DNA of 64,000 nt, taken from the NCBI RefSeq assembly GCF_048771995.1, contig NC_133043.1, forward strand, positions 10,806,501 to 10,870,500. Reading direction: 5' to 3'. Within the stretch, counting starts at the first letter, position 1, and each line of letters opens with the position of its first letter. This document shows positions 1-10,782 of this stretch, one piece after another. The notes beneath the pieces are model-generated. The model did no database searches and was not told where the DNA came from. It saw only the letters and a program-made list of their open reading frames with translations. Position numbers and translations under genes: made by a program. Origin of the DNA: Taeniopygia guttata (lineage: Eukaryota; Chordata; Aves; Passeriformes; Estrildidae).

Positions 1-2889
1 GGTGTTAGTTCTGGATTGAGACGTTGGGACCTTCTAAAGTTTATTCATCATATAAACTAGCAATAACTAAAAATATACCTCTTCTTTCATATACTTCTTT
101 TTTTTTTTCTGTTCTAATATGCTACCTCACTCTTCATGTTTCTTTTGTGATTCATGGAAACACCATGAGTCTATGATTCATGCATTTTAAAAATCACCAG
201 TGTAATGGCCTTTATTTCCTAATGTGCTTACAGAAGTTGACAGAAGTTGTGGTCTTGGTTGTATTTTGTAGTTTCCCCCAGTAAAACATCTTGAGAGAAG
301 TTGTGGTTGACGTTATGCAAAAGAGGACTCTCACAATGAGGATCATGAGGTGTAGCTTATTTGCTGGGCTCAGCAGGACTGAAGGGCTGCATTAGCAGCA
401 CAGACATTGGCTTTTCTAAGCTTGCTTAGGACACACAATCCAAGTCTCAGTAGCATCTCCTTAACCTTTTCTACTTTCAAAGAAAATTAATTAAGTAGCA
501 GAGAGAAATGGGGCGAGAGCTTAGAATCTTCTCTAGCTGTTCAACAACGTGTTACACTTTGGTCAACAACATGTTGTACTTTTAACAAAACAGATGTTTT
601 TTTAGTAAATATACCGTGCTCTTGCTCATAGTGTTGGCTGCTTGCTGTTAGTGTTGGAACCTCGTGGATCCCTAAAAGAACGAGAGTAGCAGTCTAGCCA
701 TTGACTGTGAGCCCTGTGGGCATTGCCTTGCCCATGGTGGAGGTGCAGTGCCTCCAGCCTTCATCTTCATGGCACAGTTACCTAATCCATTTTCTGCCCT
801 CAGCAGTTACAGCTCAGCATAAAAGTCCCATTACCAACTTCAGGAGGAATCCAGAGAATGGCTCCAGTGTTGTTCTTAGGTAGATCCTGGCCCTGTTCCT
901 GTCAGCTGCCGCTGGCTCAGCCACTGCTGTGGAGAAAAAGGATTTCCCCTGAAAGCTGCTTCTCCCAAGGCCAAAGCATTTTTGTGACACTGCTGGACTG
1001 TGAAAGACTGATACACAGAAAATAGTATTAGTGCCTTGCTGAGAAGACCATTTGGGGGTTCCTGTACTGTAAACGTTGAAGAGACAGAACTTCTGGGGAG
1101 GTGATCTTGTCATATTCCACTCCACCCTCTCCAGGTTAAGATGCAGAATTGCAGTCTCAAAGGAAATTATTTCCACGCCACAGTCTTTAACTTTTCATCT
1201 GGGCTTTCATGTTTGACTTACAAAAATCTTGAATTAGGCAGGAAAAGAAAAAACGTTGAAACAAGGGAGCCCATAGCTCATCTTTATTTGCGTTGAATTT
1301 ATTTACTCTGTTAACAGCCAGTCTTTGGCAGCAGCACTAAAGACCTGTCCCAGCTCCTGGGAGAACAGGCATTCACACACCCAAACCCACCTCATCTTGA
1401 GCACTTGCTGTGCAGTCCTGCAGCAACACATCCAGCCTGGACTCACCTCCTGGAGCAGGAGCTGTGCACAGGGAGGGGCTCCAGCCCTCCCACCTCTGCC
1501 TCCGGGCCCCACAGGGCTGCTCCTGCTGCCCCAAAACCTGAAACACTCCCACCCCAGGAAGAAAAGACACCTAGCTCGGAGAGCAGGAAGACAAGCTGCT
1601 GGGGTCAGGCCCACTGTGTGAAAAGGGGTGAGTAGAATAGCAACATTGAAGTTTGTGCTTTTGATCAGTGGGGTTATTTTAAGATTTTCATGTCCCTAAA
1701 ACCAGTATATATGTTCCACAATAAATGGTCAACAGCCCACAGCTTAGGTCTGTCAGCTCTACTGAGTTCCATGCATGTTCCATAAATATGAATCATATAG
1801 TGAACCAAAAAAAAAGGAGGAGGGGCTGATTTATGCTTGTTTCCTCTGTACAACTACAAACATCTGTGTAGAAAACAAATATGGACACTGAAGGAAAAAA
1901 AAACATTTCACCCTTTCCATTTCCACCCCCCCCCCCCCTTATTTTGAAGCCTTACTAAGACAAGCCATGTGGTCAACATCTGGAATGTATGTGGGAATTA
2001 TTCAAATGAGCCTTAGTGGTAGTTGCCTTGTGCCAGGCTCCTGAAGTGGCAAGGAGTGACAGCCACCACACTGTGTACATGCCACAGCCTCGTGCACCAC
2101 ATCCACATTCCAGTCATCTTCTGGCTGGGTTTGCCAGTGGTGGCCAGCAGGGCTGGTGGAACATGGCTCCACCTATTTAATGTCAAGTATATTTTGCATG
2201 TGTCTGGCCACGTCTGTTTCAGGATCGGTGTTTCACAGTGCCTTTCTTTGGGAGGGAGGGAATGGATGTTGCTGGCTTTAGTTTGGTGGGATAACCTTGA
2301 CCACTTGAGCAGGCAGAGGACAGACAGGCACATGCTCTGTGCTGCTCATGAATTGAATTCAGTGGATCAGCACCAAGAGAGAACTTGAGCCACAGCAGAG
2401 ACAGTCCAGTCCCTGCTACAGCTCCCCAGGCAGTGCCTGGGAGACTCTGCCACTGGATGGCCACCAGGTGAAGTCTGTGGCCCTTGTGCTTGGGCTCAGG
2501 CTCTGCTTGCCTGCAGTGCACAGCCCAGGCTCCCGTTCGCTCTTTACCTGTGCAGGCAAGTTTGTAACAGCCCACCATGCTCTGACTGGCTTCCCTGAAC
2601 TTGAATATGTATTTGTGAATATATGGCTCTAAAACACTGCATTTAGTATCAGGTAGTTTGGGGCTTATTTTTCTTTTCCCTTAACTATCAGCTAAAAGTC
2701 ACTGTCCATACTTAGGGAAGTCTTTGGCAAAATCTTTGTCTTCTTTGCTACTCTGTGAAGAGTGGCAGAAAACACCCTGGAACTAAGCAGACATTCTCTC
2801 CTGACCAGACAAATCTTGCTCCTTTTCTTCCCAAGTAACCAAGCATCTTCTAATTCGACGCTGGATCGTGAATACCTTATCATTACATC
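1..2889. other. non-coding intergenic DNA
   Basis: AT-rich unique-looking sequence with no exon that has both plausible splice sites and recognisable protein similarity. The open frames are short and overlap on both strands, as expected by chance. A run of 13 C lies at 1926-1938. By human gene order this would be the distal side of the NOG to C17orf67 interval, which is an inference. Confidence 0.6.
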
Positions 2890-3166
2890 AGTCATCACGG
2901 CACTTGCGCCGGTTCCGGGCTGATTCTCCCCGTGTTAACTTCGATGGGATACGCACGGGTAAGCAGCCAGGAGCCAGCGGGAGCGGAGCGATCCCTCAGC
3001 GAGCTCAGCAGTGACCGAACGCTGCGCTGCCACCAGCGGAGCTCGCGGGCGGGGAAGGACGCGCCGATCCCGCATCGGCTCCGCGAGAGCCGCGGGAGCG
3101 GCGCCGGCAGCGCTCGGGACCCCCGGGCAGCGGAGCTCGGACAGCCCCAGGGCGCTGCAGCTGTGC
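2890..3166. promoter_or_regulatory. CpG-rich block, candidate CpG-island promoter
   Basis: The base composition changes abruptly from AT-rich to GC-rich with many CG dinucleotides, unlike the DNA on its left. A good splice-donor match (CGG then GTAAGC) sits with the GT at 2959-2960 on the plus strand. This would fit the first exon of a non-coding transcript, but no coding exon follows and no transcript can be shown. It may simply be the GC-rich shoulder of the adjoining pentamer arrays. Confidence 0.35.
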
Positions 3167-3402
3167 TGAGCCGGGCCGGGCCGGGCCGGGCTGGGTCAAA
3201 CCGAGCCGAGCCGGGCCGGGCCGGGCCGGGCTGGGTCAAACCGAGCCGAGCCGGGCCGGGCCGGGCTGGGTCAAACCGAGCCGAGCCGAGCCGAGCCGGG
3301 CTGGGTCAAACCGAGCCGGGCCGGGCCGGGCCGGGCTGGGTCAAACCGGGCCGAGCCGGGCCGGGCCGGGCTGGGTCAAACCGAGACGAGCCGAGCCGAG
3401 CT
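3167..3402 (+). repeat. GC-rich minisatellite of GAGCC/GGGCC pentamers with interspersed CTGGGTCAAACC
   Basis: Pentamers GAGCC and GGGCC are repeated, and the array is punctuated six times by CTGGGTCAAACC at 35-40 bp spacing. This gives a higher-order unit of roughly 35-40 bp. The runs of GGG separated by CC could form G-quadruplexes. The proline/alanine/arginine-rich reading frames across it are products of the repeat, not genes. Confidence 0.9.
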
Positions 3403-3474
3403 GGACCCCACGGCCGTGGCCGCTCCGCCGCTGCCCTCTAGCGGTGCCGGCCCCGCGCCGCCGCTGCTCCGGCA

Positions 3475-3653
3475 CGGCTCGGCTCGGCTCGGCTCGGCCC
3501 GACCCGGCTCGGCTCGGCTCGGCTCGGCTCGGCCCGGCCCGGCTCGGCTCGGCTCGGCTCGGCTCGGCTCGGCTCGGCTCGGCCCGGCCCGGCCCGGCCC
3601 GGCCCGGCTCGGTTCGGCCCGGCTCGGCTCGGCTCGGCTCGGCTCGGCCCGGC
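3475..3653 (+). repeat. GC-rich GGCTC/GGCCC pentamer array
   Basis: An almost pure run of GGCTC and GGCCC pentamers. These are the reverse complements of the GAGCC and GGGCC pentamers in the array 70 bp to the left, so the two arrays face each other as arms of a large imperfect inverted repeat. The open frames here are low-complexity artefacts. Confidence 0.9.
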
Positions 3654-3787
3654 TATCTCAGTATGTCATGGGGATCCCGGCCCCGCCTGTTCAGGGCTGT
3701 CCCTGGGCATCGCAGCCCCTTGGAAAGGCAATAGGTCTCACTGTTGGTAGGGCTGGCCACCAATATTTTGCCAAAGCTGTTTTTCAA

Positions 3788-3856
3788 TGGAAAATTCAAT
3801 TAAAACAACAAACAAACAAACAACATCACAACTAAGAAAACAAAACAAAAACCCCA
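3788..3856. repeat. A-rich low-complexity tract (AAAC-type)
   Basis: CAAA and AAAC motifs dominate this stretch. It could be a decayed poly(A) tail of a retroposed sequence or a simple repeat. No retroposed body is recognisable beside it. Confidence 0.6.
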
Positions 3857-4091
3857 GAAACATCATTTTCACAATGGAGATGTGCTTTTGCAGAAGAAAT
3901 GTGTTTCCCTCCAGAAAAACTCAGCCAAAATTTTAAATTTCTGTCTGCTCTTTCAGTTTCTGCTGAAATTACTCATATTTATTTTTTTTAACACAAAGTT
4001 TGCATTTCTGAAGAAGAAGAGGACTCATTTTCCATACAGGTCTATGAATTAACTCTCATAAAACCCCAACCAGCAGCATGAGCATAGTTTT

Positions 4092-4195
4092 CTTTTTATG
4101 GATGAGAAGCTGAGAAGCAAAAAGGTTAAGTGATTTGGCTTCAATTCCTACAGGCACAATTAAAAGTTCCTGGCTCCCAGTTCTGTGCTCAGAAT
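4092..4195 (+). repeat. MIR-like ancient SINE fragment
   Basis: The order of motifs follows the MIR core and tail: TTTTATGGATGAGAAGCTGAG, then AGGTTAAGTGATTTGGCT, then CTGGCTCCCAGTTCTGTGCTC. It is strongly diverged, as expected of an insertion that predates the amniote radiation. The assignment rests on remembered consensus motifs. Confidence 0.6.
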
Positions 4196-5699
4196 GTTAG
4201 ATCGCATGACATATCTTTGGGAGCCTGTTAAATGCTTTCAGACTGCCTTGGATTTCAGCGGGAGGATCAGCCGATGGAAGGAGAACAAAAAGAGGGATGG
4301 TGCAGCCCCGGCTCACCGAGCGCGGCCTCCTGGAGCGAGGCCTGGGGACTCTCAGTGCTTTGCAGGGCGCAGCACACGACGTGGCTCATCAGAGAGCTGG
4401 CACTTTCTTCTGGCCTGCCCAGGCAAATCTTGTGTCTTAAGACGGAAGAGTGGTGGCTGTTCCATGGACAGTGCTGTTTGGCCTCGGTTTGAAATCTAGT
4501 TGAGACCCAGAATTGAAAACTGGAACCATTGAATCTCCCTGAGTGGTAACAGTGCAGCATTACACCATTAGCCCCAAGAGGTGATCATCCAAAATAAAAG
4601 ATTAAGTAGCTGAAAGGAGACTGAAGGGCTCATCTTGGCCTTTCTTTGCTTAGAGCCAATGAGTGGAAGTGCCTAACCTGTATTTCCAGTTTGAGTACTT
4701 TCATAATGTCGATAAATGGTTAAATCATAGTATTCCAACCCAAGCCATTCTACAACTCTGTTTTCCTCATACCTCAGTTTTCATACATGCATATAAAGTG
4801 TTTCTTAGCCTTGTGGGGGAGCAAGGTCTTACTAAAAGGAATGGTATTTAGCTGGGCAGGAGCTCTGGTCAGCCACGCTGGGGGTTTGTGTATTCTCCAG
4901 AGTTGCAAGAGGCAGGATAACCTCCCGTTTGTGCTCGGTGTGCACAGGAACTCCAGGGGCCACACCTCAAGTGAGGCTCCCACTGTGGTGAAGCAGCAGA
5001 GTCCGGAGTGACTTTTAGTGATTCCCACCACCTGACAGGAAACTAAAAATTAAACTCACTTCTTGAAACAATGATCTGCTAGCCAGTGAACAAATTAAAA
5101 CTTTTTTAATGCATATTCCCTTCATGTGGAAAAGGGAGTGTTTAGTAATTTAGTTTTTATACCCTTCCTCTACTCTGTTAAGGAGTAGCCAGATAAATTG
5201 ACTACTCCTAGTCCCTGGTGCTTATGTGTTTTGAATCACAGAGTTTGTGTTGGTGCCACCTACTTAGCCCCTCATATGAGAGGTTTGTGAGATTTTATTG
5301 TACTGAAATCTCCTTTATTATCAAGTCAGTTCAAAATCAGTACTTTCCAGTTCAAATTTTTCTATTTTGCAACTCAGACAGCACGTGAACATCTTGGTCT
5401 AGATACACCTGTAGATGAATCTGAGACTGGTATCTAACCATCCACTTTAGTGAAGTTTAGGCAGTGTAATATGTATGCTATACATTATATAATATAACAA
5501 TTCCTAGAAAAGCCTGTGCCATTCCTTTCATTAATTGTTTAAAATCAACACAGTCAACCTAGAAGCATAGGGTTTCTGCCTGAAATTGAGGAAACACAGG
5601 CACCTGGAGTCACAGCAGTGTGAAGTGGCGAGTCGGTGGCTGTTAGTGGAAAGTCACACATCGTGTGTACTGGTGTCCATCACTGAAATACTCCACGAA

Positions 5700-5860
5700 C
5701 ATTAGTCCTCATAATCCCTCCTTCAAAGGCCCAGAGACAGAGCTGGTTTAAAATAGCCTGTGCTGTGCCTTGTCCAAGAGCCTGTATTAAGTCACTGGCA
5801 GATGCAACATGAGGCCAGGCTCTTCAGTCCTGTTACTGTGCACCCTGTTCCCCCTCTGGC
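5700..5860 (+). repeat. MIR-like ancient SINE fragment
   Basis: Motifs resembling the MIR family appear in the expected order: CATAATCCCTCCTTC, CAGAGACAGAGCTGGTTTA, TTAAGTCACTGGCAGATGCA and CTCTTCAGTCCTGTTACTG. It is more diverged than its neighbours, so the boundaries are approximate. Confidence 0.45.
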
Positions 5861-6559
5861 ATGGTGACCCTGTCCTGTGCTCCTTGTCCTGGGCAGGTGC
5901 TGCCAGCTTGAGCTGGAAACCTCCATACTGGGAGGAACTGGGAAAAAAAAACTAAATTGGGAATTGGTGGCCTGGATTGTTCCCATTCTTTGACATATGA
6001 TTTCTTCAATCCCTGATAAAACAAGTTTTGCCATCTCACACCAACACAAATAGAAGGAAAATGATGTTCAGAGTATTTGAGGGAGAGGGAAATGAGGAGC
6101 ATTTCTCCAAATTATTTCTTCAGAAATTTTGTGGGAGTTTAAGCTCTGGAGTCAGGAAAAGGCAATTCAGCTAGGCTTTCAATTTCCTTTTTTCTTTTTT
6201 TTTTAGCATGCATTATCATAATTTATTATTGCTGAGGTCTACAAAGAAGTTGTGTAAGTGGCCAGGACTTTCTCTAAAATTCCCTGTAATTTGAGCAGTG
6301 CCACATCGATTGGCATGGCCTGGGCATGGTCTCTCTGGAATTCAGTGGACTTTTACTAGTATCCAAAGCAATTTTGGTTGGAGATGCACTCTAATTTGTG
6401 TATGAGGTGCCTGGCAACATGGTAATGAGCAGCTTTATAAATAACTCTGTATTATTATCTTTATGTCTTAGTACTAGTATTGTTATTTTTATTGTACTGT
6501 AATGTTTATTATGGCTATTTTATGGTGTAATTTGATTAGTGTGTTACCGTAATATCACA

Positions 6560-6790
6560 TAGAAAAGGGGAGGGCATTCCTGCCATACTTCTGAACACTA
6601 CCCCTTCTGTTTCCATCTGAGGAACCCAGAGCCCTTTGGTGATCATTAATTGTCCCACACCATATAAGTGAACTCAAGCACAGAGAACTTAAATAATTCC
6701 CCCAAGCCCACACAACAAGTCCATGGCAAAGCTGAGAGTTAGACCTCAAGAATCCCAAATTCCTGATGTCTGTGTTAACCACTAGAAAAC
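6560..6790 (+). repeat. MIR-like ancient SINE fragment
   Basis: This is the clearest MIR-type relic in the window. It carries AAGCACAGAGAACTTAAATA, then TTCCCCCAAGCCCACACAAC, then TGGCAAAGCTGAGAGTTAGA, and ends with GTGTTAACCACTAGAA, which matches the MIR tail motif TTAACCACTA. Short antisense open frames over it are incidental. Confidence 0.65.
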
Positions 6791-7072
6791 AATCCCATCA
6801 CAGGAACAGCAGGTATAATAGAAATGAAGATTGCCATGATGCAGGGGTTTTTTTTTTGGTCAGTTGTAATTAGAACACTCAACGTTTTACAAACCCTTTA
6901 GGTTTCCTGTTTGGGACTTGATCAAACCATAAACTGCTCGTTTAAGTAAGCTCCAAAAACAAAACGTACCAGGAAGCTGAGGAGCAAGGAGACAACATTT
7001 AACAGCAAACTTATGTTTATTGCTAGTTTGCTTTCCTTGCTGGGATGATGCCGTGTACTCAGATTAAATATG

Positions 7073-7142
7073 CAGAGCCAAATTTATCCCTAGGGTGTAG
7101 TTTTTTTGGACTCTGAATGACACCAGGGTGAATTTGGCACAT
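7073..7142. repeat. short palindromic repeat relic (MITE-like)
   Basis: The left end GCCAAATTTATCCCTAGGGT is the imperfect reverse complement of the right end ACCAGGGTGAATTTGGC, giving an inverted-repeat element of about 70 bp. It resembles old palindromic repeats that I recall being abundant in turtles and crocodilians. The family name is not known to me. Confidence 0.5.
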
Positions 7143-7199
7143 TTACACTTAAAATTATTATGGGTTTTACGAATATTTGGAATGGTGTCAAAATGTTGT

Positions 7200-7377
7200 G
7201 GGTTAAATTCTGTTCTCAGTTCCACCAGCGCTAACACAGGTTAACACCGTTCTGATCTGACACTGGATTTACAGCAATGTAATTCCACTGGCCCAGCCTT
7301 CAGCTGGTGTGAATTAGTTTATCTGCACTGGAATGCAGGCAGCTCAGCTGCTTTACACCAGCTAAGAATCTGACCCA
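7200..7377. repeat. palindromic repeat relic (MITE-like)
   Basis: The left end GGGTTAAATTCTGTTCTCAG and the right end GCTAAGAATCTGACCC are imperfect inverted repeats. The inner CCACCAGCGC is mirrored by TTTACACCAGC near the right end. It lies 57 bp from the smaller palindromic relic. It is probably a non-autonomous DNA element deposited before birds diverged. Confidence 0.5.
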
Positions 7378-10300
7378 CATTTAAATAGAATTACTCCTAA
7401 AATACACAATAGCAAATGCAATGTGAATTAGGTCCCCTGGTTTGCTGTGGGGAAACACAGCTGAAGCTGGTTCTACTGCTCTGGTGTGCAACAAGCCAAG
7501 CTGGTGTCACAAACCTGAACCTGACCCCCACTTGCTCTTGTGATGCTTTGTAAGTTTTAAAATAACACTGCAGTGTTACACATGCTGTGTGTGTGTAAAT
7601 CATCTCAAACTGCTGCAAATCATCATCCGCTCTCCTGTTTCAAAGCAGAGATTGGGAAGTGCTTGGTGATATTTGGGCTCAGTTCAGATATTCCAAAGCT
7701 TGGATGGATGGATTGTTTTGATTCTTTCTTTGAACTCCTTTCCCACCCCTGCTAAAAGAAACAGATCCACTCAGTTTAGCGACAGACAAGTTGGAGACAA
7801 CGTGCCGGTGCCCTCCCAGTACCACCCCCCCATGCCAAATTTGCAGACATCTGCGAGCTGGAGCGGCGCTGCGGCAGGAAAGAAGTGCTGGCATTCCTGG
7901 GATGTGCTGCCTTTAGCAGTCACAAATGACTGAAATTAACCTCTCTTCTATGGGCCTTAACTCGCTTTATGACTGGGGGTCTTTGGTTTTATACCACTCT
8001 ACAGAGGTGCCTTTGCCATGCTAAAGATTTAACTAAATTATAATGAATGATCCTCACCAGCACTGTGCCCCTAATTAGAACAAGTCGCACAGACATATTG
8101 TCTCCTTGATTTCCTCTGTTACATTTCTCTCACTCTCTTTCTCTGCCTGAGACACATGGGTCCCATTAAACATTTAGCATTTAATGTGGTTCCCTTAAAT
8201 GACTTCTCAAGTTTTCAAGTTCCATTTAGAATTCTATGTTACTCTCCTGACTGTGGTTTTGATTTTGTTATGTTTCATGCATTTAGCCAAAGCAACTGCT
8301 CTTCTCTCCCCTCTAGTGGGGAGCAGCTTGGGTCAGTGGAAGATTGTGTTTTAGTACATTTTGTAGTCATCCATACAAATCTTAACACTTGTATATAAAA
8401 TAAGGAGATTGGGCAAAATAGCTCCTCATGATTGGTAAACACAAGTGTGGTGATTGTGTGATGTTCTTTCAGTGCAGTGCAGATGATTTGTCAATTAAAA
8501 CAAAGCATCTTTTTGTTTACCGTCATATTCTATCAAGCTCTCTTTGTAAGTGGTTCTGTAATGCAGAGTTTCTTATTAATCTTTATATATTTCCAATCTA
8601 AATAGGAACTATTGACAAAAAGATTTTAAAACACGTGGTGAGATGTACAGTGTGTATTATCCCCACTGAGTATTCCTGTTGTACATCTGGAGTGCTGAAG
8701 GACAGAGATTTTGTTTATGACTGCATTGTCTCTAATATACTTCCTCAGTAGCTGCTACAATGAGAATTCCAAATTTTCCTTTCCAAGAATATTGAGTCAA
8801 GTTCAAAGTCTGGACCCTAATCCTCAAGGTATTTTGTGGCCTGTGCCCAAGGTGTTTCATAAATCTTGTCTGTGCTTGTCTTAAATCTTGTCTGTACCAC
8901 TGTAGTTATCCCATTTCAGATCTATGCCTGGATAATTATTTTGGAATAAGAATTCCTTATTTCTCCCACTCTTTCCCCATTTAGCTTATGCTCCTCTGAA
9001 AATGGGACATACTTATTTGAAGGGAAATGGCAAAATAATCCAAGATAAGCATCTCTTTCCAAATAGTGTCATTAACAGTAAAGAATACTATAATAGCATA
9101 ACTTTGCAATGGATTTCTGTGCTTCTGGTTACATAAGTGGCACTGTATGAAGGACCCATGTCTGTAAAGCTGTTGACTTTCTCAGCATCAGATTAACCCT
9201 GGCTGCTGTGCTAGGATTGTGAATCCAGAAGCATATTCCTTCTTGTTAAAGGCATTGACACCCTAGTCATGATCCCACTGTTGCAGTATTTTAATGGTGG
9301 ATTGTGACAAGCAGCAACAAAACCATAAGATGAAACTTCAATGACAATGTCTTGCTGCTTAGAGACCTCAGATGCGAAATCAGATAAGATTTCATTATGG
9401 TGACTTACCAACACTGCTTGTTCTTTAGGTTATTCTCAAAAGTTTCTGTTATGTATTGGGTTCCAGGGTTAAGCCACAAGAAGCTTGAAATTTATCTCTG
9501 GCACTGAGATTTAGGTTTCATTAACAGTTAAGCCTCCGTCTGGAGTGCTGATAGGTTCTGCAGTGGGGGACTTGGCTTGTTAGTAACATTAGCAGATTTG
9601 TGAGTCCTCCAACATGTCCATGGATAATTGTGTTTCAGCCTTGTGTTCTTTACTGTAATCTGCTGTCTGATAATGGGTGACAGGGGAGATAAGAGGAGGA
9701 AACGTGCCAGGAAGATTTCATCCAGTCTTGTACACTCTACCTGCAGCTGCTGTTTCCTCTGAGGTGGTGGCTGGCTTGGCATCTTCTGCTTTAAAGTAGA
9801 GAAAGCCAGGATTGATGACAGGCACTTTAAGGCCTTTCTTACCAGCCCTTCATGGAGACTTTGCTGCAAAGAGATATCACAGGTCTAGGAGCTGTTTCTG
9901 GAATCATTCTTCTTGCCATAATGCAAATGGGCAGCTTTTCTTTCTCTCACAGCAATGATCACTCTTTATATTACATAGAGCTCTTCAAAATTCATTTTGA
10001 CAGAGCAGTTTTCTATTGATAAATGCAGTTCAACTAAAATTGAAGTGTTTCTTCAGGGAGAGCATCAGTTTTGGAAAAAATTTCTATGGGAAAGTTAAAA
10101 AGAAACATCTTGGCTTTTTTGAGAGGAATGTTATGAAGTTGAAGTATTTTGGTTTGACTCCATAATTTTAATTGCTGTCTAGATTCTCATTTTTATACTA
10201 AGCCTACAAAGATAGGTATTTAATACCATAAAGTTGCACTGGTAGATTTCATTGTTTCTACATGATTGTAATAAAAAGTTTTAGCTAATTCTGAAACTTG

Positions 10301-10675
10301 GAAAGTCTTAGAAATGCTGGGTTGTGTGTGGGAAAACTGAAATTTCAATTGAGAATGAAAACAAATTCAAATTGCTGAAATTTCCTATTAGAAGAAATGC
10401 TGGGTTTTGAATAGTTTGTGTAGTAAATGCAGTTTGTGTAGTAAATGCTGTTATTTTAATTCTTCATACTCTGCAGCCTCTGAAAAAACTTGCATTGCAT
10501 GAGAACAGTTCCTCAGAAAAACATTATGATAAAAATTTTCCTTTCTAAACTATAGAGTTGCATTTCTTCATCTTCCCAGGAAGGTAGCCCTGTTTCCTAC
10601 AGACCTTTTCTCACAATGCTGGTCCCTTAATTTATATAAATACCACACGACTGCTGCTACTGTCTTTGCAATATA

Positions 10676-10699
10676 TTATAATCACAGCTGTGATTATAA
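10676..10699. other. perfect 24-bp palindrome
   Basis: The half-site TTATAATCACAG is followed immediately by its exact reverse complement, with no spacer. The centre is the E-box CAGCTG, and ATTATAA-type AT-rich words sit at both ends. It could be a protein-dimer binding site or a chance or decayed repeat. The palindrome itself is certain; the function is unknown. Confidence 0.9.
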
Positions 10700-10732
10700 G
10701 CATTGATGTTGGGGTAAAGATCAATTTTCTTC

Positions 10733-10782
10733 TATTAATTAAAAAAGGTGACATTTTAATTTATTAATTAAAAAAGGTGACA
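10733..10782 (+). repeat. exact 21-bp direct repeat
   Basis: A 21-bp word beginning TATTAATTAAAAAAGGTG occurs identically at 10733-10753 and 10762-10782, so the copies start 29 bp apart. This is a recent local duplication, or a duplicated site, close to the 24-bp palindrome. Confidence 0.85.

Noticed and set aside
2895-3734. Long proline/alanine/arginine-rich open frames on both strands
   Set aside because: They are translations of the GC-rich pentamer arrays; stop codons are absent because of the base composition.
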